IMG/VR virus record: IMGVR_UViG_3300031576_000001
Span: 1-64,000 of that record
Reading direction: 5' to 3' (one strand)
DNA: 64,000 nt
Source of the DNA: a virus
A program made the translations under genes and the position numbers. Every line of letters starts with the position of its first letter. Positions within the stretch are counted from its first letter, which is position 1. The notes beneath the pieces were generated by a model. The model did no database searches. It had not been told where the DNA came from and saw nothing but the letters and a program-made list of their open reading frames with translations. Positions 39,004 through 48,359 of this stretch are shown in pieces.

Positions 39004-41855
39004 GCCCTGATTTCCTACGCCCCTACCGTATCAAGGGAGACTGCTTTGAGAGTCTCTTGGCAAGGTCCACGTATCTCACGAAATACTGCCGTGGTACTGA
39101 GACGTGGACTGATACAATTCGCCGTGTTGTCGAGGGCAATTGCTCTATGGTCCCTGGGGTTAGCATGGGGGAGGCTGAGGCTCTGTTTGAACTGTTCTGG
39201 ACGATGCGGTGCCTTCCTCCAGGTCGTGCTCTTTGGATTGGTGGTGTCTCTGGGGTTCCGGGTGATTCTGTATTCAACTGCTACAGCACAACGATCCGTA
39301 CACCCGAGGACTGGTGCTGGGGTATGAATCAGCTCATGCTAGGAGGGGGTGTTGGTTTTTCCCTCTTGGCTGTTGACGGTCTGCCCTTTGTGAAGAAATC
39401 AGACTCGGCGGCACTACGAATACTCTGCGACCCCGGGCACGCTAATGCTGAAGAAGTGCAACCCGACAAGGTACGAGGGCAAGGGGTCTTTTATGAGGTA
39501 GCTGACAGCCGGGAGGGTTGGGTAGAGGCACTCAGGCGTGTTCTACTAGCGGCGTACAACGGGTTCAACCTCAACTTGGACCTTACTAAGGTGCGGAGCC
39601 GTGGTTCCCCTCTGAAGACCTTTGGTGGGGCGGCTTGTGGGCCTGGACCTTTGGCTAGCTTGTTGCGAATGGTTTGGGGTGTTGTGCGTGGTGCCTCGGG
39701 GCGCCGGCTGTCCAGTGTCGAATGCCTGGATATCGTGAACTTGATTGCTTTTTGCATCAAGAGTGGGAATATCCGCAGGTCTGCAACGTGCGTGCTGGGT
39801 AATCCTTATGATCGTGAGTTCCGCGACGCTAAGAAAGATTGGGAGAAGGTTGCAGCCTACAGGCACACAAGCAACAATTCAATTGTATTTCGCACCAGGG
39901 AGGAAATCGCTAGCTTTGATTGGAAACAGCTTGTTATGGACAACGTGAAGTATGGCGAACCTGGCGTCCTCAATCTCTATAAAGTGTGGCAAACTGACCC
40001 AGGTGCTACCGGCATAAATCCTTGTCAACCAGCATGGGCTCCCGTACTGACGCCTGACGGGATACGCAGGCTAGGCGAGATCCAAGTGGGTGACACCGTT
40101 TGGGGTGGCAAGGCGTGGACCAAAGTGGTGAGCAAGTGGAGTACAGGTGTCAAGCCTATTTTCCGTTACCGTACCACGGCTGGCACCTTTGTAGGGACGG
40201 CTAACCACAAGGTCTTTCAACAGGGAGAGCGTGTAGAGGTCAAGGACGCAGGAGCTATTGACCTGAGCCTCGGTGCCCCGGACGTTGACGTGCCGCATGA
40301 CCCTCAGACTGTGATGGATGGTCTGCTTGTGGGTGATGGTTACGTCAAGCCCTGCAAAGCCGTGGAGTACCCTTTGCTCATTGTGGGAGCTAAAGATCAA
40401 GATTACTTCACAAGCGAGGTGAGTCACCTCTTGAATCGTGTAGCGTTCGACAGACTACAGCACCGTGCGGTCACCAGCCTGCGGCGCGTTGACCTGGCAA
40501 AGCTACCTGAGAGGGTGGTGCCTGCGCAGTATTACCACGGCAGCACCAATACCGTGCGGTCTTTCCTCCGGGGTTTGTACTCGGCTAATGGTTCCGTGGT
40601 GGCGAACCGTGTCATGCTCAAGTCTACCTCAAAGAGACTGGTGGAGCAGGTACAGCACATGCTGTCCGCTCTAGGAATACCGTCTTACGTCACCACGAAC
40701 AAGGCTACTCAGGTGACATTCGCAAACGGAGCCTATATCTGCAAAGAGAGTTACGACATAAACATCACCACGGGGCGTCGTGAGTTTCAGCGCCAGATTG
40801 GCTTTCTACAAGGCTACAAGCAAGACAAGCTCAAGCAAGCCTGTACTGTAGCTGCCACCACCAAGCCCATTAAAACCACCTACGACGTGGTAGCTGTGGA
40901 ACCTCTTGGTGAAGAGGAAGTTTTTGACATCACAGTAGAGTCAGACGAACATGCTTACTGGACAGGGGGTTTGCTGGTTTCTAACTGTTTTGAGATCCCG
41001 CTGCACGACCGAGAGGCTTGCAACCTGTCAGAGGCTTTTCCTTCCAGGTTCACAACGCCTGCTAGTCAAGTCTTCAACTTGCTAGCCAGGTACACCTTGC
41101 GGCAAAAGCTGCATGTTCTCACGGACACTGAGAGCGATATGGTAAATCGCAATAACATGCGAATCGGTGTAGGTCTTGGGGGTCTGTGCGACTTCGATTG
41201 GACCTCCGACACCTTGCAATCTTGGTACTCTGTAGTGCGAATCGAGTCTACACGTTATGCTAAAGAGCTAGGGGTGCCAGACCCGATCACTGTATCGTGC
41301 ATCAAACCCAGTGGGACAATCAGTCTTCTCTGTGGGTCGTCGCCTGGCATACACGCGCCCTACGCCCCGTATTACCTGCGGCGCACCCGTATCGCCAAGA
41401 ACGACCGGATGGCTTCTGCTATGATGCGTGCAGGCGTGCCCTTTGCGGACTGCATTTACGACAAGACCGGGCACACCTGGGTCTTCTCGTTTCCCACCAA
41501 AGCCAAGCACACCCGGCTCACGGTACAAACGGAGAGCATCCGTGACCAGTTTGAACGCCAGGTCGCCGTCCAAGAGAACTGGGCAGACAACGCGGTTTCG
41601 GCTACGCTCACGTTCAACCAAGACACAGAGAGGGGTGAGCTAGAGCGCTGCCTCAAAGAGTACGTGCCCAGGCTCAAGGCAACCTCCTTCCTACCCAAGG
41701 CGCACGGTTACGCTCAGCCCCCCTACGAAGAGATTACCGAGTCCGTCTACAACGACCTCATGAAACAGATCGACCACACGTCTACCCTCCAAGAGGGCTG
41801 GGGCGGTGACATGGAAGTCGAGGAATGTCAGGGTGGCGCGTGCCCCGTCCGTTGA
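38973..41855 (+). CDS. nrdJ: Class II (B12-dependent) ribonucleotide reductase with intein
   Basis: Makes deoxyribonucleotides aerobically or anaerobically without a small subunit. FNCYSTTIRT holds the first redox Cys. After splicing, NPCFEIPL carries the thiyl-radical Cys and the catalytic Glu, and EACNLSE the second redox Cys. KPSGTISLLCGSSPGIHAPY and the C-terminal CQGGAC (Cx4C shuttle pair) complete the set. The extein is 639 aa. Residues 351-671 are an intein. The start overlaps holA by 31 nt. Confidence 0.85.
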   Translation: MVSSSTSLRLSPDFLRPYRIKGDCFESLLARSTYLTKYCRGTETWTDTIRRVVEGNCSMVPGVSMGEAEALFELFWTMRCLPPGRALWIGGVSGVPGDSVFNCYSTTIRTPEDWCWGMNQLMLGGGVGFSLLAVDGLPFVKKSDSAALRILCDPGHANAEEVQPDKVRGQGVFYEVADSREGWVEALRRVLLAAYNGFNLNLDLTKVRSRGSPLKTFGGAACGPGPLASLLRMVWGVVRGASGRRLSSVECLDIVNLIAFCIKSGNIRRSATCVLGNPYDREFRDAKKDWEKVAAYRHTSNNSIVFRTREEIASFDWKQLVMDNVKYGEPGVLNLYKVWQTDPGATGINPCQPAWAPVLTPDGIRRLGEIQVGDTVWGGKAWTKVVSKWSTGVKPIFRYRTTAGTFVGTANHKVFQQGERVEVKDAGAIDLSLGAPDVDVPHDPQTVMDGLLVGDGYVKPCKAVEYPLLIVGAKDQDYFTSEVSHLLNRVAFDRLQHRAVTSLRRVDLAKLPERVVPAQYYHGSTNTVRSFLRGLYSANGSVVANRVMLKSTSKRLVEQVQHMLSALGIPSYVTTNKATQVTFANGAYICKESYDINITTGRREFQRQIGFLQGYKQDKLKQACTVAATTKPIKTTYDVVAVEPLGEEEVFDITVESDEHAYWTGGLLVSNCFEIPLHDREACNLSEAFPSRFTTPASQVFNLLARYTLRQKLHVLTDTESDMVNRNNMRIGVGLGGLCDFDWTSDTLQSWYSVVRIESTRYAKELGVPDPITVSCIKPSGTISLLCGSSPGIHAPYAPYYLRRTRIAKNDRMASAMMRAGVPFADCIYDKTGHTWVFSFPTKAKHTRLTVQTESIRDQFERQVAVQENWADNAVSATLTFNQDTERGELERCLKEYVPRLKATSFLPKAHGYAQPPYEEITESVYNDLMKQIDHTSTLQEGWGGDMEVEECQGGACPVR
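40023..40985 (+). mobile_element. Intein with LAGLIDADG endonuclease, 321 aa
   Basis: Starts with Cys1 after NP, has TANHKVFQ as the block B TxxH motif, DGLLVGDGYV and RGLYSANGSV as the two LAGLIDADG helices, and ends VSN before Cys+1. Cys+1 is the catalytic radical Cys of the reductase. Confidence 0.85.
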
Positions 41856-41916
41856 AGTGCTCACTGCCCTGTGCGCCAAACCATTCTCTCTCGCCGGTAG
41901 CCTCTGCCCTCTCCCG

Positions 41917-41936
41917 GTGTTACCCTGACCGTCAAC
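41917..41936 (+). promoter_or_regulatory. GGTG-T-TACCCT promoter with short leader
   Basis: TACCCT (41921-41926) preceded by GGTGT, 10 nt before ATG at 41937. Confidence 0.45.
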
Positions 41937-42158
41937 ATGAGCGAGCAAGACTACGGCTACCTCGTTGAGGGTACAGTGGAAGAGAACCCAGCCACGGGGG
42001 CGCTGACCATCCGTACCGAAAAGGATGGGTGCGCCTTCAACTTCAACCCGTTGGACGCCCTACGGGCTTACCAGGGGCAAGAGGTCCGGCTGACGCTGGT
42101 GTCTCACGCCACCATGGCTCACTTGCAGAAGCTACTAGAGGAAGCACAGCGCAAGTGA
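41937..42158 (+). CDS. Hypothetical protein, 73 aa
   Basis: Small beta-rich protein (YGYLVEGTVEENPATGALTI) ending in a helix. Its stop overlaps the GTG of the helicase gene (GTGA), so the two are coupled. Possibly a helicase accessory factor. Confidence 0.55.
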   Translation: MSEQDYGYLVEGTVEENPATGALTIRTEKDGCAFNFNPLDALRAYQGQEVRLTLVSHATMAHLQKLLEEAQRK

Positions 42159-44341
42159 GTCATGAGACCCTCCGGGGCTTTGTTGGGCGCATCATCTTCA
42201 ACTCGGGGGACTTCTTCGTCTTCCTGTTTGAGCTTGATAGGGACAGCCGTACCGTGGTCGAGACGGTGCTAGCGCGCTCCGTAGCGCACTACAAGGTACG
42301 GGGGGACTTTCCAGGGCTGGACCGGCTCAAGGAGGGCGTGCCCCTAGAGCTAACCGGGGTCATAGACGATACCTTTCACTGCGCGTACTGGGCTCCCTGG
42401 GTAGACAGCGCTAACCGCCTCTACGCCTTTCTCACCCTGGCGGTGCCCTCGTTCTATGAGCGTGACTGGACGAGACTGATGGTCAACGCCTTCCCGGCGG
42501 ACCTCCCTCAAAGGCTGTCCAACAATGACCACGAGCTAGCCGAGTGGGCAGCTTCCCGGTACCCTTGCCCCCTCCCTGACGTAGAGACCCGAGGGACGCG
42601 GCATCTTGCGAAGTGTATAGCCTCTTGGAAGGCATTGTGTGCTCGGGCTGAGATGACAGAGATTCTCACCCGTCTAGGGCAGAAGACTACCCTGACTGCA
42701 AAGGTCTTTGAGACCCTCGGGGAGTCCGCTGCCGCCGTCATAAGAGAAGACCCCTACCAGCTAGCCAGACTGGGGTTGCCCCTCGGCACGCTTGATCAAG
42801 TCGCCCAACGGTACGGCGTCGCACCTGATGACGCCAGGCGCTACAGGGGGCTCTGTCTCGCCGTGCTCTACCAGAGACTTCATGAGGGGCACACCGTAAC
42901 CCCCCGCGCAAACCTCCCCCGTCTCTTGGGAGACCTCAAGGGCGTCAAGCTAGGCGTCGTGGTCCCTTCAGCGCTGGCACAAGCCGTGGATACCATGGCC
43001 AAAGAGGGTTGGGTACACATTGACCCTGTAACTCAGCAAGTGTCCTTGCCTGACCCTCACCTGTGGGAGTCTGAGAGCGCCGCTCTGCTTCACAAGCTAC
43101 TCGCCTCCCCGGTACAAGACCCCTCGCCGGTCAACTTTGAGGCTTTTGAGCAAGAGTCTGGGCTCACCTTGACCAAGGACCAACGCCAGGCTGTAACGCT
43201 GGCGCAAACCCAGCGTGCCTTTGTGCTGACTGGGTACCCAGGGACGGGCAAGACCAGTACGGTTCGCGCGATTGTCCGGCTGTGGCAGCTACAAGGCAAG
43301 CGCTTGGCGCTCTTGGCGCCCACGGGAATTGCAGCCAAGAGGCTAGAGACCCTCACGGGGCACATGGCGAGCACGATTCACCGGGCGCTAGGTTATGACG
43401 GTACCGAGTGGCAGCGCTCCCTGGGTAACGTGGACGCCGTGGTCGTGGACGAGGTAGGGATGCTGGACGCGGAAGTCTTCTACCGTGTCCTAGACGCCCT
43501 CCCTGCTCGGGCACAGGTGGTTTTTGTGGGCGACCCGGACCAACTGTACCCCGTGGGCGTGGGCGCAGGCGCCGTGCTGGTAGACCTCTTGGAGAGCAAC
43601 GCTGTCCCTGTAGTCAGGCTTACCAAGGTCTTCCGTGCCTCCGAGCAAGGCGCCGTGGTCAAGTACGCTAACGACCTCCGGGCTGGCGTCCCTGTAAAAC
43701 CCTCTTCGCTGAACCGGGGTAAAGAGTTTCGGTTTGTTGCAGCCCTGGATGGGATGGGTCTGGACCTCATCGTAAAGCTAGCCAAAGCCCTTGAGGCTCA
43801 GGGGCGGCAGCAACAGGTTCTTGCCGCTCACCACAAGGGCACGCTGGGCTGTACCAACCTCAACGCTCACCTACAGGAAGTACTCAACCCCCCCTCTGAG
43901 AGCAAGACCGAGGTACAGCCCAAGGAGACCCTCTACCGCCAAGGGGACCGGGTTATCGTGGTCGAGAATGACTACAAGCTCAAGGTCTTCAATGGCGACC
44001 GGGGTACCTTGGTCTTCATTGGTCCCTCTTACGACGTGCTTCTTGAGGACGGGCGCAAGGTGGGCGTGCCCGCCAAGATCGCCCACGAGATCCTGGCTTT
44101 GGGCTACTGCGTCACGGTGCATCGAAGCCAAGGGCAAGAGTGGAACACGGTCATCCTGGCCATGCCCCCCAGCAAGTTTCTCACCAAGCCCCTCGTCTAC
44201 ACGGCGGTCACGCGCGCTAAGCAGGCAGTCTGGATCGTGGGCGCAGAGTCCGCTTGGACCTATGCCACCCAGACCGAGCAACCTCTTCGCCAAACCGGAC
44301 TGAGAGAGCTTCTCTCACGCGGGGTACGGAGTAAGGCATGA
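42155..44341 (+). CDS. RecD2-like SF1 DNA helicase, 728 aa
   Basis: Walker A GYPGTGKTSTVRAIVR near residue 360, Walker B VVVDEVGMLD near 429, GDPDQLYPVGVG (motif III), and YCVTVHRSQGQEW with VYTAVTRAK (motifs V-VI) near the end. The N-terminal 330 residues have the OB and helix-hairpin-like region of RecD2/TraI-type enzymes. It unwinds DNA 5' to 3'. GTG start. Confidence 0.85.
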   Translation: MSHETLRGFVGRIIFNSGDFFVFLFELDRDSRTVVETVLARSVAHYKVRGDFPGLDRLKEGVPLELTGVIDDTFHCAYWAPWVDSANRLYAFLTLAVPSFYERDWTRLMVNAFPADLPQRLSNNDHELAEWAASRYPCPLPDVETRGTRHLAKCIASWKALCARAEMTEILTRLGQKTTLTAKVFETLGESAAAVIREDPYQLARLGLPLGTLDQVAQRYGVAPDDARRYRGLCLAVLYQRLHEGHTVTPRANLPRLLGDLKGVKLGVVVPSALAQAVDTMAKEGWVHIDPVTQQVSLPDPHLWESESAALLHKLLASPVQDPSPVNFEAFEQESGLTLTKDQRQAVTLAQTQRAFVLTGYPGTGKTSTVRAIVRLWQLQGKRLALLAPTGIAAKRLETLTGHMASTIHRALGYDGTEWQRSLGNVDAVVVDEVGMLDAEVFYRVLDALPARAQVVFVGDPDQLYPVGVGAGAVLVDLLESNAVPVVRLTKVFRASEQGAVVKYANDLRAGVPVKPSSLNRGKEFRFVAALDGMGLDLIVKLAKALEAQGRQQQVLAAHHKGTLGCTNLNAHLQEVLNPPSESKTEVQPKETLYRQGDRVIVVENDYKLKVFNGDRGTLVFIGPSYDVLLEDGRKVGVPAKIAHEILALGYCVTVHRSQGQEWNTVILAMPPSKFLTKPLVYTAVTRAKQAVWIVGAESAWTYATQTEQPLRQTGLRELLSRGVRSKA

Positions 44342-44922
44342 CGCCGGAACGCTCTGCGATCATCTTTGACCTCCTACCCACCTTGGTGCTGTCACTCCCC
44401 CAGCGGAGCGCCGACCTTGGCCCTGCTTTTCTGTTGGAACTGATTGGCAAGTGCCGTGCCAACCTCAACCACGTCACCTTGTTGCTCCACGAGATTCAAG
44501 AGGAACGCACCGGGCTAGAGTCTGACCTCCACGGCAAAGAGGCTGACTTCGAGATGCAACACGACACCCTCTTGGCGGAAGACCCCGCGATACGCCTCTT
44601 GCCCAACATCGCAGACCGTGAGGCTACCGTGAGGGTCTTCCTGCGCGTTGCGAAGGGGGCTATCTCGACCCTCAAGAAAACCCTGCAAACCCTCTCCGGG
44701 GTCGAGAAGGCGGTCAAGCTCGCCTACACGGAGTTGAAGGGTACCATGCAGGACATTCGCCGTCAGCAACAACTCCTCCACGATGACATCAAACTCAAGA
44801 CCTTCTACGGGTCAGAGGAGACCCCCCACCCCACGGGCGACGTGCCCCCTGTTAACGGAGAGGGGGGGCTTTTTGAGCAGCTTGAGAGGGACTTGAGCGA
44901 CCTTGACAGTTCCGGTGTATAG
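44338..44922 (+). CDS. Coiled-coil hypothetical protein, 194 aa
   Basis: ATG overlaps the helicase stop. Long helical stretch from residue 45 to 150 with heptad character (LHEIQEERTGLESDLHGKEA, KTLQTLSGVEKAVKLAYTEL), then a disordered acidic tail. No family recognised. Position suggests a recombination or replication accessory role. Confidence 0.55.
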   Translation: MTPERSAIIFDLLPTLVLSLPQRSADLGPAFLLELIGKCRANLNHVTLLLHEIQEERTGLESDLHGKEADFEMQHDTLLAEDPAIRLLPNIADREATVRVFLRVAKGAISTLKKTLQTLSGVEKAVKLAYTELKGTMQDIRRQQQLLHDDIKLKTFYGSEETPHPTGDVPPVNGEGGLFEQLERDLSDLDSSGV

Positions 44923-45062
44923 TCCTGCCAGGTCAAACAAAGACCTAGCGCTATCGCCGGCATCATGCTTAGATAGGCGAGCGAACCAGTGACCTGACCC
45001 GCGGCTCTACCCCAGTCAACTCAACGTATCCGCGGGTTGTCCCAATTGTTCGGAGAAAAACC
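44914..45062 (+). promoter_or_regulatory. GGTG-TATAGT promoter and structured 5' leader
   Basis: TATAGT (44918-44923) preceded by GGTG. The leader of about 130 nt has AGGTC/GACCT and ACCCGCGG/CCGCGGGT hairpins, then GGAGAAAAACC before the ATG. It is the longest clear leader in the window. Confidence 0.55.
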
Positions 45063-45932
45063 ATGGGCTTGCTAGAAGACATCGAGAGTGACATTGACCT
45101 GGGTGGTGAGGACGCTTCGCGCGTCATGTCCAACAAGGTGGACAATTTCAAGGGCGAGAAGGGGGTCACACACCGTGTGGCCATCGTGAGCTTCCGCTCG
45201 GTCATCAACGAGACGATCCGCCAGGAGAAGGTGAAGAACCCCGCCTTGACCGAGGAGGAGGCGGGGCGGCTGGCGGCGAAGGTGCGCGCTGCGGTGGCGC
45301 GCAAGAACGGGGTGAAGGAGTCCGATCTGTGCGACGAGGACTTGCTGGACCAGACGCGGCTCTCGTTCAAGCTGGCGGACGTTCACTACGACGAGCGCCC
45401 CGGGATCGGGTTCGTGCAGTCGCGGGTGGGCAAGGACGGTCCCGAGGCAGATCGTGTGTGGGCGCACCTCCCCCCCGCCGAGCAGACGATCTCGTGCCTC
45501 CTCCTCCTCTACCCCACCGACCGCAACGGGGAGATCCTTGAGGGGCGGCTCTCCAAGGGGTGGAAGATCCAGCCGTGGAAGTTCAAGGAGGGCAAGTACC
45601 GCGATCTGATGAAGATGGCGGGCGGGCTGACCAAGAACCGGCTGAGCCTGGCTTCTCAGGATTTCACCATCGAATGCACGGACGGCACGTACCAGAACTT
45701 CAAGTTCGAGGCGGCGGGTCCGTGTCGGTGGAAGGATGACCCTGCGGTCATCAAGGCGGTTCTCAAGCGCGCCGTCACCCTCGCGGACAAGATGGTGATC
45801 GGCAAGACGCTGAGCACGGACGAGCTACGCCAGAAGCTCGGGCTGCCCGCGACCAAGGCGCCGTGCTCGGCCACCAGCGCCACGATCAACACGCCCACCG
45901 ACGCCGACGACTTGATCAACCAGGGCGTCTGA
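45063..45932 (+). CDS. Abundant protein, putative single-stranded DNA-binding protein, 289 aa
   Basis: No domain certain. Acidic start (GLLEDIESDIDLGGED) and acidic last residues (TPTDADDLINQGV) with a mixed basic core resemble phage SSB layouts. Codons are strongly biased to GC-ending forms, more than in neighbours, and the gene has its own promoter, leader and strong terminator, all signs of high expression. It sits just before ruvC and recA. SSB is an inference from context. Confidence 0.45.
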   Translation: MGLLEDIESDIDLGGEDASRVMSNKVDNFKGEKGVTHRVAIVSFRSVINETIRQEKVKNPALTEEEAGRLAAKVRAAVARKNGVKESDLCDEDLLDQTRLSFKLADVHYDERPGIGFVQSRVGKDGPEADRVWAHLPPAEQTISCLLLLYPTDRNGEILEGRLSKGWKIQPWKFKEGKYRDLMKMAGGLTKNRLSLASQDFTIECTDGTYQNFKFEAAGPCRWKDDPAVIKAVLKRAVTLADKMVIGKTLSTDELRQKLGLPATKAPCSATSATINTPTDADDLINQGV

Positions 45933-45953
45933 CCCGTCACGGTGTAAAGCCTA

Positions 45954-46006
45954 CGCACGAGCGCTCCTTGAGCCTCGGTTTACAAAGGAGCGCTCGTGCG
46001 CGTTTT
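45954..46006 (+). terminator. Strong Rho-independent terminator
   Basis: CGCACGAGCGCTCCTT/AAGGAGCGCTCGTGCG, 16-bp perfect stem, then CGTTTT. Confidence 0.8.
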
Positions 46007-46038
46007 GGGCTTTGATCCCAGTTTGTGTGGGTACACGT
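45995..46038 (+). pseudogene. Duplicated 5' fragment of ruvC
   Basis: Starting at a GTG, the bases read VRVLGFDPSLCGY, a near copy of the start of the intact ruvC at 46437 (ITLGCDPSLRGFGW). The fragment breaks off where the GIY-YIG gene begins. Confidence 0.6.
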
Positions 46039-46440
46039 ATGTGTGATTGGCCCACCATTGCAGGGCTTTATCGGCTCTGGCTCTCTCCTACCCACTATTA
46101 CATAGGGAGAACTTGTAACTGTAGGGTGCGATGGTTGAGGCACCTGGCTAGTCTCCGTCGAGGAAATCACCCCAACTCACACATGCAGAGAGTATATAAC
46201 ATATATGGTACTTTCACCGCGGAAGTCCTTGTTGAGTTTACCGCCGAAACAAATATAACAAAAGCGGGGCTTGAAAATCCTTCAGGTGGGGTGCGGAAGC
46301 ACTCGGAAGAGACCCGCAAGAAAATATCAAAGGCCCTAACTGGAAAGCCTCAGTCTGAAGAGGTAGTAGCGCGAAGGTCTGTGGCACTCAAAGCAGCGTG
46401 GGCTAAACGCAAGCTCTCTAACTCGAAGGTGCCTGTATGA
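46039..46440 (+). CDS. GIY-YIG homing endonuclease, 133 aa
   Basis: GLYRLWLSPTHYYIGRTCNC is the GIY...YIG core, and RHLASLRRGNHPNSHMQRVY continues the domain. The C-terminal HSEETRKKISKALTGK is the NUMOD-type DNA-binding helix. AT-richer than its neighbours. Inserted between a broken copy of the ruvC start and the intact ruvC. Confidence 0.85.
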   Translation: MCDWPTIAGLYRLWLSPTHYYIGRTCNCRVRWLRHLASLRRGNHPNSHMQRVYNIYGTFTAEVLVEFTAETNITKAGLENPSGGVRKHSEETRKKISKALTGKPQSEEVVARRSVALKAAWAKRKLSNSKVPV

Positions 46441-47078
46441 TAACTCTTGGCTGCGATCCGAGTTTGCGTGGGTTTGGATGGTGTCTACACGACAGCGAGG
46501 GTACCACCCCTGCAACCCGTGTTCTTGCGCGGGGCAAGTGGAAGACCACGCCGCGTGAGCCCTTCGTCTCTCGGTACATGACGATGCGAGCCAACGTGGC
46601 GGGTCTCCTTACCCCCGAGGTTGAGGCGGTGGGCGTAGAGTCCCCTCCCTTCGGAGAGCTGTGGTCAGAGGGCTTGTACGGCTTGTTTCTCTACGTCAAC
46701 GAGGCGTTGTACCTTGCCAAGAAGGACGTGGTGTTCTTTGACCCGTTGACAGTCAAGATGCTGGTCAAAGTCGACCCCTCTGTGCGCAAGGGTACCCTGG
46801 GTAAATCTGATATGGTTGAGGCTGCCAAGCAGGACTCAGGGGTCAAGAAGTGGGATCACAATGGGGCGGACGCTTATCACATTGCGCGGTTCGCGGCGCG
46901 GTTCTGGCAGCTAGAGAAGGGCGTGCTCACCAAGGAAGACCTGACCCCCTCGGAAAATAAGGCTTTCTTGGGTGAGCACACCTACCTTCGGGGTAAGAAG
47001 GCAGGCACGACCGAGCACACCGGGGCGCTTTTTAAAGAAGACGCTCGCTTCATCCGTTACAGCGAAAGGCTAGGCTAG
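46437..47078 (+). CDS. ruvC: RuvC-like Holliday junction resolvase, 213 aa
   Basis: RNase H fold. Catalytic acids: Asp in LGCDPSLRGFGW, Glu in GVESPPF, and the Asp pair in DHNGADAYHIA near residues 141-146. It cuts four-way junctions made during recombination-based replication. Overlaps the GIY-YIG stop (ATGA). The C-terminal 50 residues are extra and basic. Confidence 0.8.
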   Translation: MITLGCDPSLRGFGWCLHDSEGTTPATRVLARGKWKTTPREPFVSRYMTMRANVAGLLTPEVEAVGVESPPFGELWSEGLYGLFLYVNEALYLAKKDVVFFDPLTVKMLVKVDPSVRKGTLGKSDMVEAAKQDSGVKKWDHNGADAYHIARFAARFWQLEKGVLTKEDLTPSENKAFLGEHTYLRGKKAGTTEHTGALFKEDARFIRYSERLG

Positions 47079-47081
47079 TAG

Positions 47082-48359
47082 ATGGCACAACGACGTAAAA
47101 AAGACGAGTCTGTCGCAAGCGCAGTAGGGGGCGGCGGGGCAGCTACGCCCTCCCCGCTCATGTCGAAGTTCAGCAACGCCGTGGAGAAGATCGTCAAGGT
47201 CAAGGCGGTCTCCAAGTTTCAGAAGCACTTTGACGCTGTGTCTACGGGCTCCTTCATCGTGGACCAGACCATCGGGGGGGTTCACGCGAGCGATGGACAC
47301 CCTGCGTGCCTGGGCTTCCCCCGGAGGCGTATCTCAGAGGTTGCGGGCGCCGAGGGTTCCGGCAAGACGACCCTCCTCTTGGCAGCGCTAGCCAAGCTGG
47401 CACGCGAGGGTGGCACGGGGGTCTTCCTCGACTTCGAGCAAGCCATGTCGCATGAGTACGCCTATTCATGCGGTGCGGACTTCAGCTTGCCCAGCATCAA
47501 GCTCTACCAGCCGGCGAACCTGGAGGAGGGTCTCAAGATTCTGGGGCTGGCGATCAAGCTCGGGGTGGACCTTGTGGCGGTGGACAGCCTCTCTGCCATG
47601 GTCCCGCAGAAGGAAATGGAGAAGCAGCTAGACGCCCCTGCCAAGGTGGGCGCGCTAGCGGCGAGCATGAGCACGCAAATGCCCAAGCTGGCTACCTTCC
47701 TGAACCAGTGGAACCCAGAGGGGCGGGGTACCGCCTTGGTATTCCTCAACCAAAAGCGCGCACTGATCTCCACCACCCCCTCTTACGGTGGACCCTCGGA
47801 GACAACCTCGGGCGGCAAGGCTCCGAAGTTCTACTTCAGCCTACGCCTCGACCTGGCGCGTATCCAAACCGAGTCGGTCGAGGTTGTGGACCCCCTCTCT
47901 GGCAAGAAGAAGAAGCGCTCGGTGGGGAACGTGGTGGGAGCGCGCCTGGTCAAGACCAAGCTGGCGGCGAACCTCAACACGTCGGGCAACTTCTTCATCC
48001 GGTACGGTCAGGGTGTAGACGACGCCTTCTCCCTCATGGCAACGGCTGAGGTTCACGGTATCGTTGAGCGCAAGGGGGCGACCTACACGTACAACGGAGA
48101 GAGTGTGGCGGGTAAGGAGAGCTTTCGCAAGCACCTCTGCGAGCACCCCGAGTTGATGAACACCCTGCGCGAGGCGGTCACCAAAGCCATTCTGGAAACG
48201 GCTCCCCGCGCCATGACCGAGGAGGATGCTGAGCTTGAAGACCTGACCTCTTCGGTGTCTATCTTCTCGGGCGGTGAGGACGGTGAGGAGGCTGACCCCG
48301 ACGCCCCGGCGGATCTGGACCTAGAGGACGAGGCTACCCCAGGGGATGATGCAGAGTGA
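47082..48359 (+). CDS. recA: RecA/UvsX-type recombinase, 425 aa
   Basis: Walker A GAEGSGKTTLLLAAL near residue 88, Walker B VDLVAVDSLSAM, LNQKR after the L2-like region. Strand exchange with ATP. Long acidic C-terminal tail (EDGEEADPDAPADLDLEDE), as in many RecA proteins, which dampens DNA binding. Followed with 4-nt overlap by the Rad50 N-half. Confidence 0.9.
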   Translation: MAQRRKKDESVASAVGGGGAATPSPLMSKFSNAVEKIVKVKAVSKFQKHFDAVSTGSFIVDQTIGGVHASDGHPACLGFPRRRISEVAGAEGSGKTTLLLAALAKLAREGGTGVFLDFEQAMSHEYAYSCGADFSLPSIKLYQPANLEEGLKILGLAIKLGVDLVAVDSLSAMVPQKEMEKQLDAPAKVGALAASMSTQMPKLATFLNQWNPEGRGTALVFLNQKRALISTTPSYGGPSETTSGGKAPKFYFSLRLDLARIQTESVEVVDPLSGKKKKRSVGNVVGARLVKTKLAANLNTSGNFFIRYGQGVDDAFSLMATAEVHGIVERKGATYTYNGESVAGKESFRKHLCEHPELMNTLREAVTKAILETAPRAMTEEDAELEDLTSSVSIFSGGEDGEEADPDAPADLDLEDEATPGDDAE

